From Phialophora verrucosa (Eukaryota; Ascomycota; Eurotiomycetes; Chaetothyriales; Herpotrichiellaceae), in the NCBI GenBank assembly GCA_002099365.1, contig MSED01000005.1:620001-684000 (forward strand): 64,000 nucleotides of DNA, given 5' to 3'. The position numbers and the translations under genes are program-made. The notes beneath the pieces were generated by a model. That model searched no databases. It was not told the origin of the DNA and saw only the letters and a list, made by a program, of their open reading frames with translations. Positions 9,475 through 20,492 of the stretch are shown here, in pieces (position 1 is the stretch's first letter; every line of letters starts with the position of its first letter).

Positions 9475-11435
9475 TCACCAGGCATTCACATCGAAGCTCG
9501 CCTAGGTCAATATGTCAGCTCTCTCGTTCGGCACGACGATCTCACATCGGCAGCGGGAGTACATACCTCGTCAAAATATGTAGTAACAACGGTACGGTCC
9601 GCAAATTTGCGGCCAGCCAACGCCTGCAACGCTTTCTTCGCCGACTCGGCCGTCTCATACTTGATGAAGATCTTACCTACGCCTGCTGACTGCCGGCTAC
9701 CCATAGAAGGACGAGGGATCTTCATCGCCACGATGGTGCCGTACTTTTGGCATTCTTCTTGCACGTCCTCGCAGATTTCTGTAGCCGTCCTGGTCAGTGG
9801 GGGACAAGTACAAGCGGAAGACTCGACATACCTTCATAGTCATCGTTGTCAATCAACTCCTCTGGTGTGACCATGTTAAGCAGTTGCAAAACACGACCGT
9901 CTTCCATGTTGTCAGACGTAGTGCCAGCGAACATGGACATGGCATTGACGCCCATCTCGAGGCCCGCGGCTTGTGTGAATCCGATACTTGCGTGAGTGAC
10001 TTTGATGGCGTTACCGGCGAGATCCATGCCGTTAAGGCCCTCGATCGCAACGGCAGTGACCGAGGGGTCGGTGTATTCGCAAAACGCGATTCCCTGCATA
10101 CACATTAACTTTTCTTCGCCTTCGGCCTGCGACGGGGGTACTTACTCGTGATTCTTGCGCGTCGCTATCGCGCACCAGCACGAATGCTCTGAGCTCGCCA
10201 AAAGCCTTCAACAATTCGAGGACTTGATCATCGGTCAGGAAGGGTGGCAGATTCGTGACAGCCAGCTTGTTCGCGGTGTCAGGCACTTCAGTCGACAACT
10301 CGCCGTCTGTGTATGCATCATCGTCGGCCGAGGGAACAATGTAATCCTTTGGTCGTTTGATTTCCAGGCCCTTCGGATTCGCATCTCCATTGCCATTCAT
10401 CTCGGTATGATGCTCTTCCATGGTGATGCCATCCATAGCCAAGGCAGTGGTCGCATCAGAAGGATTCCTGAACTCGACCAAGGCAAAGCTGTGATCTTCG
10501 GCAATGTTGGCCTGTACGCAGGGATCGACGGTCTTCACCACGTTAAGCCCATTGAGCTGCAGGTTGAAGAAACCCATCAGACTCTCCTCGGTGACCGTGG
10601 TGGGCAGATTGGAGACAAACAGTCGCTTGGCCTGGCGCGAGTTCGAGGGCTTCAATGCGGTCGAGGTGGCGCCGCCTGAAGGCTGGTTCATGAATGCCTG
10701 TAGCCGGCTGGGATCCATCTGTTGCTGGCGAGGAGCGCCCGGCAAGGGGAACATGCCCGACATCTTGGCCTGTTCTGCCGTGACGTTTTCGTAGCCCGGG
10801 GGCTTGATGTCCCATTGTGTCAACCTCCTCTTCCGCTCCGTGATCGGGACGACATCCGTCAGATCGGGCGTGGGTTCTCGTTTCTTGGGGGGAGGGCTGT
10901 TCTTTTGGCCGCGTGCTTGCGCGGCGAATTCGTCGCGATCCTCTCGTCCACTCCGGTCACGGTCACGGCCACCACCTGCTCCTGGCCCGCCGCCTCCGCC
11001 TCGACGGTCATCAAATAGGTCGCGGTCTCTGCGAGGCGGACGGTCATCGTCGCGACGCCTCGGGCCTCTGTCTCTGTCCCATTCGCGATCATCTCGCCTC
11101 GAGCCGTATCTGTCTTCTCTTTCGCGCGCTCGATAATCCCGACTTGAGGCGTACGAGTCTTCGTGCTCGCGCCTGGACGATCTGTGGTGAGGAGACCTCG
11201 ATCGTCTGCGCTCGCCTCGATCCCGGTTCCTGTCGCGGTCGCGGTCTCTGCGGTCGTCTCGGTCGTATCTTGAACCCTAGACGACGAGTGAGTGAGCTGG
11301 CATGCGCGGAGCAAAGGCCTGGATACATACGTGATGCTCCCGAGAGCGCCCCGAGTCTGCCAAAAGTCAGTTTGGAAAGTCACAATGTCTAGATCAGGCT
11401 TTATTACCTCTCGAGGAATAGTTGTCCCCGTTCAT
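9475..11435 (-). CDS. Splicing factor U2AF large subunit (U2AF65), six exons
   Basis: Exons on the minus strand: 11408-11435, 11331-11356, 10146-11276, 9832-10093, 9567-9778 and 9475-9501, giving 561 residues. Order: an RS domain rich in RD/RS/RE dipeptides (about 15-110); a basic linker ending in RKRRLTQW with Trp173, the U2AF ligand motif that contacts the small subunit; RRM1 (about 236-330, starting RLFVSNLP); RRM2 (about 356-435, KLAVTNLP); and a C-terminal UHM-type RRM (about 450-561) ending FDVNAW as in other U2AF65 proteins. U2AF65 binds the polypyrimidine tract at 3' splice sites and recruits U2 snRNP through SF1 and SF3B1. All joins preserve frame and use GT-AG sites. The first two exons are 28 and 26 bases and the last is 27, which makes the gene easy to mispredict. 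Confidence 0.93.
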
Positions 11436-12198
11436 GGTTGCGGCGAGGCAAGGTGCAGGCTCTGATTCAGTGTCCCTCCCACGCGTTGAGAGAATACACC
11501 ACTTTCTGGCTCGACAATGGGTCAACGAGCTGGATGGCAGGAAGTAGAACCCCGATTTGCTTGGTACTGGCGTGGATGGCGAGTTGCAGCGCCAGTCGCA
11601 GGCGCAAAGTCGCAGTTCGGCGAACCTGAACTTTTTGCAGCCGGATTTCCTTGGCGATTCAATGCTCGACACGAGCATCTCAGTTGAAAGTCACTTTCTC
11701 ATCACAACAAGGCCAGACGGCATCACGGCGCAGGTTGTTTCCATTTATTTAACGCAGCGAAACTATCTCTAATGTTTGGAGACAAACGGAGAACTCTGGC
11801 ATAGAACTTTGCGCCGTTACAGATGCTGTCGAATCAAACCCGCCGTCCTCAGCGGCTGACGGACGGTCCCATCATGCCCGTGGCGTCCATGTGTGCAAGG
11901 TCAGTCCGCGGCAAGGGCATCTGGACAACCGCTCTTGACCAAGCGCCCCTTCTGCCCAAGTTGACTCGCATGGTGTTGCAGGTCGCGCACAGTGTTGATC
12001 TTGGTGTCGCAGACCTGGCCCAGTCCTAATATTTGTGCGCACTGTGAGTACTGGTACAGAGTACGGAGTATTCGAGTTGAATAGAGGAGCGTCTTCCGGA
12101 CGGCGTGCGAGTTGCAGTACTGGCCGAGAAGAGGCGAGACCCGTCCCTCCGAGATACACCTCAATACGACGTTGCTGCTGGCTTGCGGGTTGGGCACT
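11436..12198. other. Intergenic region upstream of U2AF
   Basis: About 760 bases holding the U2AF promoter and the 3' flank of the small membrane-protein gene. A TACGGAGTA word lies at 12062-12070. No supported gene. Confidence 0.4.
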
Positions 12199-12220
12199 TC
12201 AATACGGCGTTGCTGCAGGG
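12157..12220. repeat. Short imperfect direct repeat, period about 38 bases
   Basis: The segment beginning CTCAATACGACGTTGCTGC is repeated 38 bases later as TTCAATACGGCGTTGCTGC. The second copy encodes the last residues and stop of the small membrane-protein gene on the minus strand; the first copy lies just beyond that stop. This looks like a local duplication. Confidence 0.6.
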
Positions 12221-12492
12221 TTGTGACCTCGTCGTATGTTGGCCCTAGCAATCGCGATGTGTTCTTCCAACGTCTTCGGCCGAGGCGGCTCCACATTCTC
12301 TGCATCAATTGTCCCTCCCTCCAATCCCGCGTGAGTGGCCTCCCTACCAGCCCGCTCCCTCTCTATGGTATTCATGTCGTCTGCGACGCCTTTTCTGTAG
12401 TGCCTAGGGAACCACCACCAGATGAACACGAACATGGCCACGCATATGGATGCAAGCACCGCCACGGGGACGACAATAGCGTTGTTCACCAT
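12199..12492 (-). CDS. Small putative single-pass membrane protein (start uncertain)
   Basis: From the first in-frame ATG at 12492 the product is 97 residues. It has one strongly hydrophobic segment (AIVVPVAVLASICVAMFVF, about residues 5-25) followed by WWWFPRHYRK and a charged, E/R-rich tail. The frame stays open upstream of the ATG and encodes a second hydrophobic run ending SLAAP, like a signal peptide with a cleavage site, but without an ATG. The true protein may therefore have an upstream exon and a cleaved leader (about 147 residues from 12642). I recognise no family. The membrane segment plus charged tail argues for a real gene; neither start nor expression is proven. Confidence 0.45.
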   Translation of the reverse strand: MVNNAIVVPVAVLASICVAMFVFIWWWFPRHYRKGVADDMNTIERERAGREATHAGLEGGTIDAENVEPPRPKTLEEHIAIARANIRRGHNPAATPY

Positions 12493-13996
12493 GTTTTCTT
12501 GGATCGGAGCCGCAAGAGATACTGTAGCCGATAAAAGGAGCCCGAAGAGTGGAAAAAGCGTGGATCGAAACCGTATTGTATGTTCAAAGTCAAAGGCGGC
12601 CTTCTGAACAAGGGCAAGGGCGCTCTTTTTAAGCAACGACAAGCTTTGATGACGGTGTTGGTACGTAGGCAGCCACGCGCGACTTATATGCGAGGTCTGG
12701 GGAAACCGGGGTGGCTGATTTGACCATTATCCCGTTCCATGACGAGCGTTTGCTGTAACCAGTACGTACGAGGGTGTCGGTTGCATTTGTGAGTGCCCGG
12801 GGACGGCCTGAGTGCTCGTAAGGGAATGTGACGCTGCAAGATCCCCCCCCTGTGCATCCCTGTAATTGGGTGGAGAGGCTCCATAAAGGGCACACTCTGC
12901 AGATGCTAGTCGCCTGTCTGTCACAGTCAAGCTCTAGAACTGCACTGTTATGATATGATTCGCATGGTCTGATCGGAAAAGGACCCCACCGATTCGACCA
13001 TAGTGTATGCTGGGTTACAAAGCTTGCACGTTTGGACACCTCAGCATGGATAGGTACTTACATACGAGACATACCATGTAGCATGAGTGGAAGCGCGAAG
13101 CCCACGTCCGAGTTTCCGCGGCGGCGGCGTATTCGTACTCGTACTGTCTACCCGGCTCGCTAAGAATGCGGTGCCTCTTCTGCCCCGGATTCTAGAAGGA
13201 AAAGCCACCTCCGCTTTTTGTAAGCACCTTTCACACCAATGTCCTCTTCTAGACACTCCGACCGCTGAGGCTTCTGCTGCCCTTCTAGACACGAGGACGC
13301 TTGAGACTTCTCTCGCCCCCATTCATGTGTCCCTTCAAGCGACTTGGATCTCGATCATAGATCGGATCTGCATTTGCACAATTCGCATTGCCGTGGCTTG
13401 TCTCGAACAATTCCAGGTCCCGAGCTGGACGAAGCTATCGGCCGGTAATGGCTGGCGAACCGAAGTGGCATGGAAAGAGGAACAATGGCGTCACTGTGCT
13501 CGTGCTATGATTTCATCGGCATCATGGATTGGAAGGCAGTGAGCGTCTGACTACCCTGGAGGAATCTTGTATCCAACATAGTTGACCGGGTGCCGAGTTC
13601 TACTCGTAAGACCACTCTGGACATCCTCCGGATTATACCTCGTCGACGAGCGGTTGCTTGCTCCGTGCTCACTGGGCTCAGATCACATAGTCGTGAAGTT
13701 CTCTGATGCGTGAGTGTCATCATTGAGCCTGGTGGCCAATAGCCCCGATATGTTGTGGGTTGTGCGTCAAAGTCTATCGGCTGATATAGAAGCTGGGTTG
13801 GCTGGCTTCATTTCATGTGTGTCTCCCGACCGTAGTAACCTTCAGACGGACGCTTTGGGGTTGCCAACCACGTCTAAACGGCGCCGCACAATGTCGGGTG
13901 GAAACAGGGTGCTGGCAACTTTCGGCTTAGTCGAATCAGGTATGATGCGATGGCAGAGGTGCGCTGCGATCTCTGCGGCTTTGCTCGTGTTCCGGA
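12493..13996. other. Intergenic region
   Basis: About 1.5 kb with only short frames on both strands. A near-duplicated CTTCTAGACAC segment occurs at about 13246 and 13281. Possible leader exons of the small membrane-protein gene could lie near 12650. No supported gene. Confidence 0.4.
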
Positions 13997-15896
13997 TTAA
14001 GTCTCTTCTATTTGCACTTCGTCGACTATGCGGATGAATTCGTGGTAAAAGTGGACCATTTCCATGAGACCTTTGATCGGCATCCGCTCGTCGACCGTAT
14101 GCATGCGTGTTCCGCGAGGATCGTGACAGGCGCGCCACGGCGACATCCGGTATATTTGCGGCGAGAGGTCCCAATAATATCGCGTGTCGGTGTTGCCTGG
14201 CGACGTTAGCATCTGCACTTTGGCATCTGGCGCACGACATCAATCACCTGTTAGCATTTCTGGAGCAACCACGACCTCGTCTCCGAAAACGCCTTTGATC
14301 GTTCCAGCAAGCAACGCGAATCTTGGATCTTCGGCACTCGACACTGGGGAGGACTCGAGTTCGTAATGGGCAGTCAGCGTGAGATTACCGGAGTCCGAAG
14401 TATTGCTGAGCGCAGTCGTTTTGGCGTCTTCGTGTGGAGTCTCTGTGCCGAAAGCGTGGAGTTTGAAGCTGTGTTCCCTCGCCCAGGGCCCGAGGAGGTG
14501 GACGTAATGATCCTTGACAGCCGCGACTGAATCTTGGATCGCGATGCGGTGATTGACCAGGATGCTGGCGTTCTCGGGGAGCGAGTTGACTGACGAAGTG
14601 CATTAGCGTATGCCTTGCGGCGCGCCTGCTTTGGTCGTGGCCGCGAGCTTACCCTTATCGCCACCTTGGACAACGTCAACAGCAGTCGAGGTCCTGATCA
14701 TAGCCCGCCTTTCACGATCGCTGTTCATATAGTCCAGAAGCTTCTTGGGGCTTTGAGAACCTAAAACAGCTTGCCGCAGCTCTGCAGGCATCGTCTTCGA
14801 GTAGAGTGCCGCCTGTCGAAGGTACGTGAGCGTTGGATTGTTCCGGATGAGCTGCGAGTTGAAGGGATGGTCTTCGATGAGTCGAATGATTTGAGCCAAA
14901 AAGCCAACTATCCCGAGGTTAGCAATTCATGTCCCATTCAGAGGAGCTGAGAGTACGGACTCGCTGTGTGGTCGGGCGGCGTAGAGGAGTGGCCTCCGGG
15001 GACGCTGACAGTTACCGTCACGTCAATATAGCCCTTTTCGGCGGTTGCAGGCAGTGCGAAGTCGGTGCCAAATCGATTCTCGATGCCTGCGATACCCTCA
15101 TCGAACTGCGAATCCGTCAGCACAGTGTGGTAACGCTGTTGACCAGACTTACAATCATCTCGATGCCATTCTTCCCGTACCTATCCAGGAGAGTCTCTGC
15201 AAGACATCTGGCGCCATAGCTTTGTTCGGCTCCGCCTTCTTCGTCGAAGCCAACTGCGACGATGACAGTCCGATTGGGTGTGAAGTTGCAGGCAAGCAAG
15301 CAATCAATGGCGGTCAACATCGCAATCAAGTTCGACTTGTCGTCCTCGGAGCCTCGACCCCAGATGTATTCACCATCGTAATACCCTGAAAAGGGAGGAT
15401 ATGTCCAAGCTTCAGTTGTCGACTCACCGGCAGGAACAACCTGGAGACAAGTTAGACCTAGACCACTTGTCCTCGGGACAGTCTAACGCACATCAGAATG
15501 GGCCATGAACAAGAGTGGTTTCATGTCCTCCTTTGCGCCCTGCCATGTGTACAACAAGCCGTGGTGGTTGATAGTCTCGACTGTCAGGGCCTCGTAACTT
15601 TGCACAGTCCATCAGCAACGGGCACGCTGAGGGAGAGTGGTTGCCTACACTCTAGCGAAGCTCTTCTTCAGATACGCCGAGAACTCGTAGAAAACATCCC
15701 AACGGGAGTCCTCTCCAACATGCCCCATGCCATCGTAGGTTATCGTGGGGATCTTGACAGACTTGGCAAGTCTGTTGGCAACGAGGTTTCGAAAGGCGCC
15801 GGTCTGAAAGAGCCCTTCGACATTTTCGTGGGTGATATCCTGCCGTACCCTGGGATGCATAACAGGAGGCTGGTTGAAAACTCTGTTGAGCACCAT
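13997..15896 (-). CDS. M20 metallo-carboxypeptidase, Cps1/Gly-X carboxypeptidase type, apparently lacking its anchor
   Basis: Exons on the minus strand: 15649-15896, 15492-15597, 15153-15440, 14961-15105, 14653-14907, 14248-14589 and 13997-14196; all six joins keep frame. From the ATG at 15896 this gives 527 residues. Features are typical of M20: HSD with His116 and Asp118, GRGSEDDK with the bridging Asp at about 151, the GFDEEGG glutamates at about 185-186, the dimerisation-domain motif PGGHSS and the C-terminal TGNTDTRYYWD motif. These enzymes release C-terminal residues from peptides, in the vacuole or outside the cell. Cps1 proteins usually begin with about 50 more residues including a membrane anchor or signal; none is visible here. 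The frame upstream meets a TAA near 15940, while TTTCTCCAAG nearby could be an acceptor for an unseen first exon. The core looks intact. Confidence 0.85.
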
Positions 15897-17740
15897 CCTG
15901 AGGTATCGGTCCAGGTACTTGGAGAAAGCGCGGCCAAGATATTAATACTCTAGTTCTTGTAAAATCACGGCCGGTGTTATTATGATATCGAGCTTCTCTC
16001 GGAGGGGCGGGGTAAGGAATACAGTAGGAATGATTCTGATCCGGTAGATAGGAGTTCTAGGGATTGTTCATGCTCTAGCTCGCCGTGCTCCTGGAGTAAC
16101 GGGCCGAGTTATTAGCTGATGTATCTGTCGCCTCTGCGCGTCCCACATCTCGCAAGCTGGCACAGTGTTTGGACGCGCCTCCGTTACTCGGGCGTGGAGA
16201 ACTTGATAACGGAATGAAGGAAAACGAATTGGAGATCCCTAGAACAACGGCGCACTGGCGACCTGTATCCTAGCGGGCTGACCTGCTTGGACCACCAGCC
16301 TGATTCAGGATTCTGACTCTCCGAGCCTCAAAGCTCTCTCGTCAGATGCCGAATGCAGCAGGTGGCATGCGTTGCAGCCAATTCGAACTGCCTACTTCGT
16401 GTGGAGGCCATCATCATGGGGCGACAGGAGCTCCTTGACGTTATCTTCTCTACCGAACGTCTTCTTGGAGTTAGGCGCGATCCAACCTTCTCCACTATGA
16501 TTGGGCCGGCCCTTCGACGTCGCAAGGGACGTGTATATTAAGATCTGGAAGTTGGGCATCGCTGTGCAAAGGGAATAATCTGTCCGAGGCAATAAGACTG
16601 TCCACCAGTTGCACAATAGGGTGGCATCCCTCGCCGAGTTCTTTGCCTGCTTCTTCAACCGCCACCGCGAAGACAACAGTCTGTGTTACGCCGTCTGCCA
16701 GTCTCACCGGAGACTAAGCCCGAAAGCACATTCGAGGGAGTAAAAGTCGCATCAGTCAAGAGCGCTGCACTTTTCCGCAGGGTCTCCGGCAAGCCAACTT
16801 CTGCGTCAGCAGCGCTCTAACTCGATGGCGCACTCCACGAAGATAAGCAGGATGGGCATGCCTTTATGACCCTCTTATAAGTCGACATGTTCTTCCTGCG
16901 GTCCTGACGCTCGGAAACCTTACTCCCACCCATTGAGTCTAGAAATCAGGAGCTATCCAACGGTCATAGAGGCACGGCTGCATATTCAACGCTCAGGATA
17001 GGAGGAGTGTGAGTTCCCCTCAAGCGGGGTTCATTTCGGCTGAAAAGCGCGTTGAAGCGGTAATAGACGAAGATCCGTATCAGTCGCATTTTTCCGTAAA
17101 TGCCATTCTAAGTCCGGTATGAAGCAGTGTGCGGGCATCATCTAATCCGTGGCATGAACAAATGTTGTCCGCGGTTTGGGCAGTTATTGAACCCGTGTCG
17201 GTATGATTCGTGCTCATGCTGACACGAGTTGTCATAGATGCGGGAGACAAGCTGTCAAGGTTGCTGCAAGAAGCGACCCAAGCTATGCATTGTTTGTTGT
17301 GGATGGGCAGGACGTAGTTCGATATCGGTAGACGCCAACGACGGATCGATAACTTGGTTTTCGGTTGGGATAGTGTGCCGTGACCCTAAGGTATAGTTCT
17401 CAGTTTTGCTGCCCACTTGGTCAGCGTTCATGGAGCACGCGGGCAGCCAGAGCACTAACCAAAATAAGCTGTGCTGCCTGCATATTCCACCACAATAAAT
17501 GCGCCAGTAAGTCGTATGGGCGTCGAAAGAGATCTCTGATTCGGCATGGGGATAGGTTGGTCAGGGATCACAGTAGTGCGCCGCGTGTTAGTGCTTTTGA
17601 AGCGCGCTCTATAAGGCCCCGTCGGTTCCACAATGTCGACTATGTCTGAGAGCCAACAGGCGGAAAATGGATTGAACGAGGCATGAAGAGATGTCGGAAT
17701 AGCAAAATAGAGCGATAGGGCGGACGGTCACGACGTTCCC
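15897..17740. other. Intergenic region
   Basis: 1.8 kb between the peptidase start and the 3' end of the regulator gene. It may hold a missing first exon of the peptidase. Frames of 60-95 codons exist near 16350-16700 on both strands but none resembles a family I know. Confidence 0.4.
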
Positions 17741-19357
17741 TCAGACAGCAACGATTTTCTTGCCGTCGGCTTCATAGCGGCGGGCTAGATCCGTCCAGTC
17801 GGTCAGCCTGTTCGCCCAGAGGTCTTGTAAAAAGTGCAGGATTCCGACATAGTACTTGAAGCCCATATCCTGAACAATGTTTTCGTACAATTTCGCTACA
17901 AAAACTTGCCGTGCCAGGTCGTCACGGCATTCTGTGCCTGCAATGAACACAGGCCATGGCAGATTTTGCATGCATGTCGGTTTGTCTTCAAGCTGATTCA
18001 GCCTCTCGAACAGGATCATTGCCGAAGCGTTGATCTCGGCCTGCTCGACTTGGCCACGCAGAAGGACCCTGTAGGTGTAGAGCAGTGCAGCGTGGTGATA
18101 GATGTCAACGACCCGGATAAAATCGCGTCGTCTTGCGTCCCTGGGGAGACCAAGGAGCCCAGCAGCCATGAGAGTCGACCCCCGCGCCTGCTCAAATCCA
18201 GCACGCGCATCCGCCGAGGAGATGGGCACATCGGCGAGGCTGAAACTTCCTGAGGACTCTTTCTCATACCGCTGTCGTGACCAAATGGTTACCTTGTGTA
18301 GGATCGACAAGAATTCCGAAAAGATCAGGTTGGAATGATCGGGCGCAGGGAGAATAACTTCGCCCGTACTCATGGCCCCGAATATCGTGGTACATGCCAG
18401 GATATCATATATGGAGAGCTGGTTCTGGAGAAAATTGAACAAGGCGTTGGTTTCGCGGTTCGTGGTGGCAAGGGCATTCACCAGTGTCCGGGCAGCTTGT
18501 CTGTGCGAGTCTGCCGCCGTCGCTCCAGTCTCCGTCTCAGACATTTCATAGTTGGCCAAAGTCAACATTGAAGCAAGCATCCAGACTGCGGTATCCGGGT
18601 CTATCTGACTGCTCAGATCAAAGCCGGCTGCTAGCTTGCTGGTAACCTGCTGAATCTGCTTAGAGATCATCATCACCGCCGCATCCCGAGCTCGAGCAGG
18701 AAATCTTGTCTCCTGGCCTGTCGTGACAGCAAGGTGCTGCGCAGAGATGGCGAGTATTGCCAGAAGTAACACCGGCTGTTGCTCCGCAAGCGGAAGGACA
18801 AGACGACGATACTCGTTCTCCTCGGAGTCAATCCACACCATCAGGCCCGCGATCTGCTGGTCATAATGACTGAGCAATCGAGATCTAGTGGAGGGATCTG
18901 GAAAACCAGGGAAGAGCTCCTCCAGAGGGTCTACGCCCGATGTCGGTCTTGGGGTGTCATCGGTGCCGGAGGATTTGACGGATTTTGGGGAGGTTGAGAG
19001 TTTTGAGGGCGCTTTGGTGGCTTTCGGCGGTTTCTCTATGTGCGGCGTGGTGCGACCTTTGAGGTGCCCACGGACGGCTATGCCATTGGCCCATCTCAGT
19101 CGAGGGCCATAACCAGGGCAAACTAGGCTTTTCTTCGAGCATTTGATGCACGTAGGCAGTGATCTATCGCAGCGGATGCGTCTTCTGACACAAGTTGGGC
19201 AATCTGCCGGGAGTAGTCAGCCTCTCAAGCACGGGTTTAACACGTTCCTCAGGTGCAGAGGAAGTTGCAAATGTGCACCTTGTGGCCCGGTCGCTGGCGG
19301 ACTTGAACCTGAGCTTTGGGCTGCCGCCGTTGACGCCTCGGTCTTGACCGCGTCCAT
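17741..19357 (-). CDS. Zn2Cys6 fungal transcription factor
   Basis: Two exons (19279-19357 and 17741-19203) give 513 residues from the ATG at 19357. A GTGCAC donor at 19278 and a GGCAG acceptor at 19204 restore a perfect zinc binuclear cluster: Cys28, 31, 38, 45, 48 and 55 with spacing C-x2-C-x6-C-x6-C-x2-C-x6-C and the basic loop VRRRIR. A K/S/T/P-rich linker (about 70-125) precedes a long helical region (about 135-513) of the fungal-specific regulatory domain class, recognisable by the VLLLAILAISAQHLA type of segment. Such proteins bind DNA and switch on pathway genes in the nucleus. It is divergent from the permease at 20493 across 1.1 kb, so the permease is a natural candidate target; this is inference. 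Confidence 0.9.
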
Positions 19358-20492
19358 GGCAGGGCGGGGCGGCTGCTACTGGACGATGCTGGAAACGACG
19401 TCGACGGTCATGTCATTCCGCTGCAAGATGAGCGGACGGGCAAGTGACCTTGTTCCAGGGATCGCAACATCAAAGCTGAACGAAGTCTTGGAAGTCTTTC
19501 TCGCCGTGGAGCTGAGCTTACCGCGGCTGCACTTTTCTGATTGGGGCGTCGACACGTGACGGGCACCTTGCCAATCACCGCATTTTGACGCTTCTAGGCT
19601 AGGGATGCTTCATTGGATAATTCGTAGCTATGGAGCTTAGCCAAAAGAGCCCCCGAAGACCTTGCACTCTCCTCCCTAGGCATGCCGATAGTGACTGGGC
19701 GGCGAGGCAACACACCCAAGCATTTCCAAGGAACATCAACTAATACTAATTCTCAGGCTTAGATTGGAGCATAATTCCACTACCCAGTATGGAGTATGCC
19801 CGGCAATGCAGCCTCCACCAAAAATCTGGGGTATGCGGCTGGCGATCCGTCTGGCCGTCCTTCCTCATAGCTTCTATGTGGTCGACGGAGCTCCCTCTTG
19901 CAGTCTCCGTATGCTTTCGGGCACTGGGACTGGCAGCTAGAGGCGCTGAAGGAGTGAGGCTAGTGCTTGTCTTGGACAATGGAAAGAGAAACCCGGTTGC
20001 TCCCGTCCGCCAAAACCCATCTTCGAGAATTGTGCAGCGCGTCATTTGTTGAGCGTATCGTTAGTAAGAGGAACGCGGTTCATCGGCGGTGCGTCAGCTC
20101 TCAAGACCCGTAACACAATCTTTTGATATTATCATTCTTTGCACGCCGAACTCGCTTCTTCCCTTATCTTTGCTTCATCAAAACATGTTTCCCGGAAAGA
20201 CATTGCCGGGCAGATAGCGAGCATCGAGAGGCGCGAGCAGCTAAACTCATCTTGGTGGTTAAAGTGAGAGGACGGCCGCCACGTGTACTCGGCACCTCAG
20301 CTTTAAATCCATCCAAGAATCCCATCTCATATTCGAGACGTCTGCAAGTGTCTGGATTTCGAAGGTTGGATCCGTTGCGAAGCACCGACACACTCTGCCT
20401 CTATCCCATGAGTCGAGCCACGCTCATCCGCTGGCTTCCTGCACCCGTTGTTTATTGCCAAGGGACGAAAGTTTGCTCCTCGTGTAGCCGAG
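19358..20492. promoter_or_regulatory. Divergent promoter region, Zn2Cys6 regulator / permease
   Basis: 1.1 kb between divergent starts. A regulator and a transporter sharing one promoter region is a common arrangement for pathway-specific control. I could not pick out a specific paired CGG site with confidence. No gene is supported inside. Confidence 0.45.

Noticed and set aside
10155..11392. Long plus-strand frames opposite U2AF
   Set aside because: They are mirror images of the RS and RRM coding sequence on the minus strand, where all motifs and splice sites lie.
13041..13542. Opposed frames with a repeated LLDT-like segment
   Set aside because: The repeat is short, the two strands compete, and nothing resembles a known protein.
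16328..16707. Overlapping short frames on both strands upstream of the peptidase
   Set aside because: Compositions differ between frames and none has a recognised motif or a convincing splice structure.
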